From Syntrophobacterales bacterium Delta_02 (GTDB lineage: Bacteria > Desulfobacterota > Syntrophorhabdia > Syntrophorhabdales > Syntrophorhabdaceae): DNA of 64,000 bases. Under the pieces are notes generated by a model that ran no database searches, was not told the origin of the DNA, and saw only the letters and a program-made list of their open reading frames with translations. The translations under genes were made by a program, and so were the position numbers. The DNA is taken from contig LVAA01000012.1 in NCBI GenBank assembly GCA_001603955.1, positions 50,804-114,803 on the forward strand, written 5' to 3'. Every line of letters starts with the position of its first letter. Within the stretch, counting starts at the first letter, position 1. Positions 58,540-64,000 of the stretch are shown piece after piece.

Positions 58540-59838
58540 CTACCGCACGGAACCGATGCTGCGGAATACCTTCTCGCATGCCGCGACGGTCCGTTCGATC
58601 TCTGCCTGGTCCAGGGTCAGCGTAACGAACGAGGCCTCGAACTGGCTGGGAGCGAAAAAGACGCCCTCATCGAGCATGGCCTTGAAGAACCGTTCGTAGA
58701 GAACCCTGTCCGATGCGGCCGCGCTGTCGTAGTCCGTCACGGGAGTCTCGGAAAAGAAACCCGTGAACATGCCTGTGGTGGAATTCACCCGGTAGGGAAC
58801 GCCATAACGACCGGCGATGGATACCATCTCCTTCGACAGGGTCTGCCCGGCCCTCTCGAGCCTTGGATACACCTCGCCGGAGGCGTTCCCGAGAATGCCC
58901 AGGACATAGAGGCCGGCCCGCACGGCAACAGGGTTCCCTGACAGGGTACCGGCCTGGTACACGTCGCCCAGGGGGGCGAGGCGCTCCATTATTCGTCTTT
59001 TCCCACCGAAAGCCCCTATGGGGAAACCTCCCCCTATTATCTTGCCGAGGCAGGTCATGTCGGGATCGATGCCGTAGATGTGCTGGGCACCGCCAAAGGC
59101 CACGCGGAAACCGGAGATGACCTCGTCGAAGATGAGAAGGACGCCGCGTTTCCGGCACAGGGCTTCGAGACCCTTGAGGAAACCCTCTTCGGGAAGGATG
59201 ACACCCATGTTCCCCATGATGGGCTCCACGATGACACAGGCAATGTCGTCGCTGCCCTCCATGATGCTCTCCACCGTGTCAAGCCGGTTGAAATCGGCCA
59301 CGTAGGTATGCTTCGCCAGGTCCGCTGGTACCCCGGCGCTGTCGGGAATGCCGAACGTGGCAAGCCCCGAGCCGGCCTTGACGAGGAGGCTGTCCACGTG
59401 ACCGTGATAGCAGCCGCGGAACTTGACGACACCGTTCCTGCCCGTGTACCCCCGGGCAAGCCTCAGGGCGCTCATCGTCGCTTCCGTGCCGGATGTCGTC
59501 AGGCGCAGGCGCTCGATCGAGGGAAAGGTCTCCGTGATGAGACGGGCCAGTTCGATCTCGTAGGGATGACAGGCCCCGTAGCTCGTCCCGTCCCGGAGCG
59601 CTTCGGCCACGCCGGCGATAAGTCCCTCGTCGGCGTGGCCGAGGATGATGGCCCCCCAGGAGGCCACGTAATCGATAAAGGCATTCCCGTCCACGTCATA
59701 GAGCCGTGAGCCCTTTGCCCTCTTCACGAAAAAGGGCTGATCGTGAACGGACATAAAGGCCCTCACCGGGCTGTTCACGCCGCCGGGTATGAACCTTCCC
59801 GCCTCCTCACAATACTGGTTCGACCTGTTCTTTCTCAT
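58540..59838 (-). CDS. hemL: Glutamate-1-semialdehyde 2,1-aminomutase
   Basis: A 432-residue PLP enzyme that makes 5-aminolevulinate from glutamate semialdehyde in the C5 tetrapyrrole route. It has the opening FIPGGVNSPVRAF, SGTEATMSALRLARGYTGR, LIFDEVISGFRVAFGG and the PLP Lys in LGKIIGGGFPIGAFGG. The start at 59838 follows GGTGAGGAA and overlaps the upstream stop (ATGA); a longer reading to 59943 has no support. Confidence 0.96.
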   Translation of the reverse strand: MRKNRSNQYCEEAGRFIPGGVNSPVRAFMSVHDQPFFVKRAKGSRLYDVDGNAFIDYVASWGAIILGHADEGLIAGVAEALRDGTSYGACHPYEIELARLITETFPSIERLRLTTSGTEATMSALRLARGYTGRNGVVKFRGCYHGHVDSLLVKAGSGLATFGIPDSAGVPADLAKHTYVADFNRLDTVESIMEGSDDIACVIVEPIMGNMGVILPEEGFLKGLEALCRKRGVLLIFDEVISGFRVAFGGAQHIYGIDPDMTCLGKIIGGGFPIGAFGGKRRIMERLAPLGDVYQAGTLSGNPVAVRAGLYVLGILGNASGEVYPRLERAGQTLSKEMVSIAGRYGVPYRVNSTTGMFTGFFSETPVTDYDSAAASDRVLYERFFKAMLDEGVFFAPSQFEASFVTLTLDQAEIERTVAACEKVFRSIGSVR

Positions 59839-60287
59839 TTCCTCACCGCGAAGGATGTCTTCTTGAACTCCCTCAGGCTGAAGAGCACCCGGTAATCCCT
59901 GATGCCCGTCCGTGAAGCCATTTCCCCGACAACGGCCAAGCACTCTTCCCTTGTCCTGCCGTGCACCATGGTATACAGATTGTAGTCCCAGTATCCGCCG
60001 GTGCCACGCTCATAACAATGGCTTACCTCGTCGAAACCAGCCATGACGGCACCGACCTTCTCCGCCTCAGCCTCGGGGACGCGCCACACCACCATGGCGT
60101 TGCCCTCGTAGGAAACGGAACGATGCGCCACCATGGCAGCTATCCTCCGGATGAGACCGGCTCTCTTCAACGCCGCGAGCTCGTCTATGAGGGCTGCTCC
60201 GGACATCCCCATTTCTCTCGCCATCTCGTCATACGGTCTTTCGGACACGGGGAAATCGGCGGGCAACGCTTCCAGGACCCTTTTCAT
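59835..60287 (-). CDS. Siroheme decarboxylase subunit (AhbA/AhbB, Lrp/AsnC-like)
   Basis: A 150-residue protein with an N-terminal AsnC-type helix-turn-helix (YDEMAREMGMSGAALIDEL) and a RAM-like domain carrying SHCYERGTGGYWDYNLYTMV, the pattern of AhbA/AhbB. These convert siroheme to 12,18-didecarboxysiroheme in the alternative haem or d1-haem route. Coupling to hemL supports a tetrapyrrole role. It could be one half of an AhbAB pair with the partner elsewhere, or a Lrp-like regulator of the same pathway. Confidence 0.82.
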   Translation of the reverse strand: MKRVLEALPADFPVSERPYDEMAREMGMSGAALIDELAALKRAGLIRRIAAMVAHRSVSYEGNAMVVWRVPEAEAEKVGAVMAGFDEVSHCYERGTGGYWDYNLYTMVHGRTREECLAVVGEMASRTGIRDYRVLFSLREFKKTSFAVRK

Positions 60288-60447
60288 GTGGTTCTATTCT
60301 TACACATCGGGAAAAACCTTTTCAAACAAATTCGGAGCCAAAAAAGACTTTACATTGCACCCGGTAACATGTTGTAACTAACAAACTTGGCGCTGCCTGT
60401 TCAAGGAGCTGTTGACAAATAGTTCGTGAGTCCGGTTCACGCTCTCT

Positions 60448-60552
60448 CGTCATTCCGGCGAAGGCCGGTGTCTTCACTCGCGGAAGCGACACCCAGGAAA
60501 AAACCGCGGGCTAGAAAAAACCTCTGGATCCCGGATCAAGTCCGGGATGACG
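60448..60552. repeat. 105-bp dispersed palindromic element upstream of dapL
   Basis: The ends CGTCATTCCGG and CCGGGATGACG are inverse with one mismatch. Inside are CCGGCGAAGGCCGG and CCCGGATCAAGTCCGGG hairpins. Elements with these exact words are scattered in many bacterial genomes and look like MITE/REP-type repeats. It lies in the 350-bp gap before dapL; nothing else is seen in that gap except a weak GAAGGAG ribosome site at its end. Confidence 0.8.
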
Positions 60553-60637
60553 ACAAAGGGGATTTTGTAAACAGTCTGTTAAGGCCGAGATATCAACGCG
60601 TTCAGGCATCGCGATTTTTTCTGAAGGAGCTTGCAAG

Positions 60638-61801
60638 ATGGTAAAACCCGCAACCAGGATAGAACAGATCCCGCCCTATCTTTTCGCCAGGATAGACAAG
60701 AAAAAGGCCGAGGTCAGGCAGAAGGGAATGGACCTCGTCGATTTCGGGATAGGCGATCCCGATATCCCGACCCCGGGCAACATCATTGCCAGAATGATTA
60801 AGGCAACGCAGGATCCGCAGAACCATCGCTATCCCAGCTACGAAGGAATGCTCGAATTCCGGCAGGCCGCGGCCTCATGGTACAAGAAAAGGTTCAATGT
60901 GGACCTTGACGCCGCGACGGAAGTGGTGACCCTCATCGGCTCGAAGGAAGGCATCGCCCACATCCCCTGGGCATACGCCCAGGAAGGCGACGTCGTTCTC
61001 GTCCCTTCCCCCGGATATCCCGTGTACAAGATAGCGACCATGTTCGCCGGGGCAACGCCGTACATCATGCCCCTCAGGGAGGAGAACGGGTTCCTTCCCC
61101 GGTACGAGGACATCCCCGAGGAGATCCTGAAAAAGGCAAAGATCCTCTTCATCAACTACCCGAACAACCCCACCGGGGCCTGCGCCGATGATGCCTTCTT
61201 TGAGAAAACGCTGGAGCTGGCGAAACGCTACGACATCCTCGTCTGCCACGACGCCGCCTACAGCGAGATCGCGTACGACGGGTACAGGCCGAAGAGCATC
61301 CTGGAGTTCGACAGGGAAAAGAAGCACTGCCTCGAATTTCATTCTCTTTCCAAGACGTATTGCATGACCGGCTGGAGGATCGGTTTCGCCGTGGGCTGTG
61401 CCGATGGCATCTACAACCTTGGCAAGCTCAAGACGAACATCGACTCCGGGGCCTTCCAGGCCATACAGTACGCCGGCATCGAGGCCCTGACGGGCAGCCA
61501 GGCCTCTGTCGCCGAGCTCAACAGCAAGCTCGAAAAAAGACGCGATATGGTCGTGGAAGCCTTCAAGACCCTGGGCATCGATGTCAGGAAACCCAAGGCC
61601 ACCTACTACATCTGGGCACGGGTACCGAAGGGATACACCTCCTCCGATTTCTGTGAAAAACTCATCGAGGAAACGGGCATCGTCGTCACCCCCGGCAGCG
61701 GCTTCGGCGACGAAGGCGAGGGCTACTTCCGCATCTCCATCACCATCGCCGAAGACAAGATAGCCGAAGCAGCGAAAAGACTAAGGTCGTTCAGGATCTG
61801 A
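60638..61801 (+). CDS. dapL: LL-diaminopimelate aminotransferase
   Basis: A 387-residue class I/II aminotransferase that makes LL-diaminopimelate directly from tetrahydrodipicolinate for lysine and peptidoglycan. PLP Lys239 is in [15 protein letters not shown]; other marks are [20 protein letters not shown] and [13 protein letters not shown], typical of the DapL2 type. GAAGGAG precedes the ATG. The DapL route occurs in many anaerobes, Desulfobacterota among them. Confidence 0.94.
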   Translation: MVKPATRIEQIPPYLFARIDKKKAEVRQKGMDLVDFGIGDPDIPTPGNIIARMIKATQDPQNHRYPSYEGMLEFRQAAASWYKKRFNVDLDAATEVVTLIGSKEGIAHIPWAYAQEGDVVLVPSPGYPVYKIATMFAGATPYIMPLREENGFLPRYEDIPEEILKKAKILFINYPNNPTGACADDAFFEKTLELAKRYDILVCHDAAYSEIAYDGYRPKSILEFDREKKHCLEFHSLSKTYCMTGWRIGFAVGCADGIYNLGKLKTNIDSGAFQAIQYAGIEALTGSQASVAELNSKLEKRRDMVVEAFKTLGIDVRKPKATYYIWARVPKGYTSSDFCEKLIEETGIVVTPGSGFGDEGEGYFRISITIAEDKIAEAAKRLRSFRI

Positions 61802-61814
61802 ACGACCCGTTGCA

Positions 61815-61938
61815 GCCGCTTGAACCGCTTGAACCGCTTGAACGTTAGAGACAAAAACCCTTTCTTTTCGGTAAAGGAGGAAGGGTCTTTTGTTTTTTAA
61901 CGCTCAAGCGGTTCAAGCTGTTCAAGCTGTTGAAACCG
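61815..61938. repeat. 9-mer repeat cassette with a bidirectional terminator core
   Basis: Left arm 61815-61844 holds three CCGCTTGAA units and right arm 61901-61938 holds four (CTCAAGCGG, TTCAAGCTG twice, TTGAAACCG). In the core ACAAAAACCCTT (61851-61862) pairs with AAGGGTCTTTTGT (61881-61893), then six Ts, so it should stop dapL transcripts and, read from the other side, those of the diguanylate cyclase. Confidence 0.85.
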
Positions 61939-61942
61939 TTTT

Positions 61943-62860
61943 TCACATGGATAGCCGGTTGCGGCCTTTCTTTTTGCTCTGGTACATGAGGGCGTCGGCC
62001 CTCTTTATTATGGAGGCGGCGGAATCCCTCTTCCGGGCAAGGGTGGCACCGATGGATATGGTTACGTTCCTTGTTTCGTTCCCGAGGGTCATGGATGACC
62101 GCTCGACAAGGATCCGGATCTTCTCTCCCACGTGAAGCAGTTTCTCCTCGTCCACGCTGGCGACTATGGCGACGAATTCCTCGCCGCCCCACCTTACGAC
62201 CACGTCCGATGACCTCAGGCCGTTGCGGATGGTGGCTGCCGCGAGGCGCAGGACCCTGTCCCCGGTGTCATGACCGTACGTGTCGTTGACGGCCTTGAAC
62301 TTGTCGATATCCATGAAGAGAACACCGAAGGGCCAGCCGTAGCGCTTCAGTTCCGTCAGCTTTCCCGACAGGATCATCTCTCCATAGCGCCGGTTTCCCA
62401 GTTTTGTCAGCGGGTCGAGGAGCGCCATCCGTTCCAGCTCGCGGACCTTTCGCCCGAGGTCCGCGGTGGAGGTATTCTCGCTGAAGATCTGCACGGCGCC
62501 GACCACCTTTCCGCGTTCGTCAAGCATGGGCGTGGTCCGCACGAGCACCGGAACATGGTGCCCGTCGCGATGACGCAAAAAGACCTGCCCTTCGATGGTC
62601 CTGCCCTGTTCCATCGCCCCCTCAAGCAGGCACTGGTCCGCGCAAAGACTATCACCCCGGCTATTGGCGTGCATCAGGACGTTGTCCCAGCAGTGCTTTC
62701 CCAGGACCTCACCGCGTCTGTAGCCTGTCATTTGCGAGGCGGCATCGTTCCAGTAGCGGATGGTGCGGTCCCTGTCGACGAAATAGACACCCTCGTAGAG
62801 GCTGTCGAGAAGCTTCCGGTAGAACCTGTCGGTCAGGGGGCTTCGCGCACGCTCCTTCAT
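61943..62860 (-). CDS. PAS-GGDEF diguanylate cyclase
   Basis: A 305-residue soluble enzyme. A PAS domain covers residues 11-130 (LLDSLYEGVYFVDRDRTIRY), with an unusual Cys pair SLCADQC. The GGDEF domain has the active GGEEF at 225-229 and the inhibitory site RSSD at 216-219, so it should make c-di-GMP with product feedback. It starts two bases after the tldD stop and is probably read with it. Confidence 0.93.
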   Translation of the reverse strand: MKERARSPLTDRFYRKLLDSLYEGVYFVDRDRTIRYWNDAASQMTGYRRGEVLGKHCWDNVLMHANSRGDSLCADQCLLEGAMEQGRTIEGQVFLRHRDGHHVPVLVRTTPMLDERGKVVGAVQIFSENTSTADLGRKVRELERMALLDPLTKLGNRRYGEMILSGKLTELKRYGWPFGVLFMDIDKFKAVNDTYGHDTGDRVLRLAAATIRNGLRSSDVVVRWGGEEFVAIVASVDEEKLLHVGEKIRILVERSSMTLGNETRNVTISIGATLARKRDSAASIIKRADALMYQSKKKGRNRLSM

Positions 62861-62862
62861 CT

Positions 62863-64000
62863 CTAGCCGCCGCGGCCCCCGACGATGATACCCGGTATCC
62901 TGAGGGTGGGTTGCGCGTCGGCCACGGGAACACCCTGGCCGTCCTTGCCGCAGGTACCGATCCCGAACCCCAGGTCCGTCCCCACCATGTCGATGTCCTT
63001 GAGAACCTTGAGTCCGTTCCCCATCATCGTCGCGTTCTTTATCATCGGTCCCACCGTACCTCTCTCAATTATATACCCTTCGGATATCTCAAACACAAAA
63101 TCTCCCCGGACCGTGTCCACCTGCCCGCCTCCCATCTTGACGACGAGAATGCCGTCGTCCACGGAGGCCAGGATCTTCTCGGGGTCATCGCTTCCCGGAA
63201 GGATCATCGTATTGCTCATTCTCGGGATGGGTCTGAAGCGGTAGGACTCGCGTCTGCCGTTGCCCGTCGAGGCCACGGAATGCTTCATGGCATGAAAGCG
63301 GTCGAAGAGGTAGTTCCTGAGGATCCCGTTCTCGACGAGGACCGTCCTTTCCGACGGAATGCCTTCGTCGTCGAAGGCATAGGTCCCCCTCATGTGGGGC
63401 AACGTGGCATCGTCAACAACGCTCACGAGAGGCGACGCTATCCCGGCGCCGAGAAGACCCTTGTAGCAGGAGAGCCCCTCCATGGCAAGGTCGGCCTCCA
63501 GGCCGTGCCCGACGGCCTCGTGGATCATCGTGCCTCCCGCCTCGGAGGCGAGCACGACGGTCTTCATCCCCATGGGCGCCTCGCGTGCCGCCAGAAGGCC
63601 CTGAAGGCGCTTAACGGTCTTGCGCGCGAGCCCTTCCATGAGTTCGTCGGTGAAGAACTCGAAGCCGTAAAAACCGCCCACTGCCTCATACGACGTCTGC
63701 ATCTCCGGACCATCCCTGCCGACGAGGAGCACCGTGAGGACGACCTGCATTCGGCTGTCGTTCCTCACACCTTCCGAGGTGGTCGCTATCCTCACGTTCT
63801 GGCGGGTGTCGCGGTACATCACGCGGACCTGGGTGATACGGGACTCCATCTTGCGTGCCATGGACTCGAAGTTCCTCACGAGCGCAAGCTTCTCCTCCAC
63901 CGGGACTCCGCCGGGGTCTTTGCCGATGGAAAAGGGATATCCCGCCCCCCGCCCGCCCCCGGCGGTCACCACCGTCCCTTCCGAACGGTCTCCCCCGTAG
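62863..64000 (-). CDS. tldD: TldD-type metalloprotease (5' end outside window)
   Basis: The minus-strand frame is open to the right edge; the codons before the apparent GTG at 63972 read YGGDRSEGTVV, continuing the family sequence, so the gene is cut by the window. The zinc motif HEAVGH lies at 151-156 counted from 63972. The C-terminal half has GIPSERTVLVENGILRNYLF and NTMILPGSDD. TldD with TldE forms a metalloprotease that matures peptides such as microcins and unfolds or degrades small proteins. TldE is not in the window. Confidence 0.93.
   Translation of the reverse strand, partial: YGGDRSEGTVVTAGGGRGAGYPFSIGKDPGGVPVEEKLALVRNFESMARKMESRITQVRVMYRDTRQNVRIATTSEGVRNDSRMQVVLTVLLVGRDGPEMQTSYEAVGGFYGFEFFTDELMEGLARKTVKRLQGLLAAREAPMGMKTVVLASEAGGTMIHEAVGHGLEADLAMEGLSCYKGLLGAGIASPLVSVVDDATLPHMRGTYAFDDEGIPSERTVLVENGILRNYLFDRFHAMKHSVASTGNGRRESYRFRPIPRMSNTMILPGSDDPEKILASVDDGILVVKMGGGQVDTVRGDFVFEISEGYIIERGTVGPMIKNATMMGNGLKVLKDIDMVGTDLGFGIGTCGKDGQGVPVADAQPTLRIPGIIVGGRGG

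Overview
The window looks like a piece of chromosome from a GC-rich, Gram-negative anaerobe, probably of the Desulfobacterota (Syntrophorhabdus-like). This is inferred from LL-diaminopimelate aminotransferase, an AhbA/B-type siroheme decarboxylase beside hemL, an mS38-type 30-residue ribosomal protein, many PAS/GGDEF/HD-GYP signalling proteins and SemiSWEET. No rRNA or other marker fixes the species.

Host left arm (1-12.8 kb): a partial ankyrin-repeat protein ending in a Kunitz domain; a HepT/MntA toxin-antitoxin pair overlapping a SemiSWEET gene; an alpha/beta hydrolase with a Cys nucleophile; a DUF72 protein whose ribosome binding site sits in a perfect hairpin; a B12-binding radical SAM enzyme; a Pif1-type helicase with a C-terminal WYL-like segment; a hybrid histidine kinase; a PilZ protein; a DedA protein; and a small gene cut by the prophage. 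Intergenic gaps here and in the right arm carry an unusual repeat: tandem 9-mers of the type GCTTGAACC on one side, their reverse complements on the other, and a terminator-like core between them.

Prophage (about 12.78-53.43 kb): a transposable (Mu-type) phage with a lambda/siphovirus-type tail, comparable in plan to B3/D3112-like phages. In order it has: left end sites; a lysogeny module on the minus strand (lipoprotein, an ORF without a normal start, repressor); an operator region with an early promoter; early regulators; two minus-strand cargo genes, one bracketed by a 30-bp duplication of the transposase start; a MuA-like DDE transposase (D252, D318, E375) and a MuB-like ATPase; about 18 small early genes including GemA-like and Gam-like proteins; a Mor-type activator; a lysis cassette; packaging genes; portal; F-like protein; a fused protease-scaffold-capsid gene; two cargo-like genes (a signal-peptide protein and a Wzy/WaaL-like O-antigen polymerase); connectors; tail tube; a tail chaperone with a -1 frameshift; tape measure; tail tip genes; and two related tail fibres. 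The right end has three transposase-site repeats, then a host tRNA-Arg(TCT).

Host right arm (53.5-64 kb): tRNA-Arg, the mS38-type protein, endonuclease IV, phosphofructokinase, a GAF/HD-GYP protein, alanine racemase, hemL with the siroheme decarboxylase-like gene, dapL, a PAS-GGDEF diguanylate cyclase, and a tldD gene running off the right edge.

Nothing resembling a CRISPR array, rRNA or known riboswitch was seen. The most unusual items are the O-antigen polymerase inside the phage head operon, the single-gene protease-scaffold-capsid, the Cys-rich frameshift extension of the tail chaperone, the intergenic 9-mer cassettes, and the bacterial Kunitz domain.
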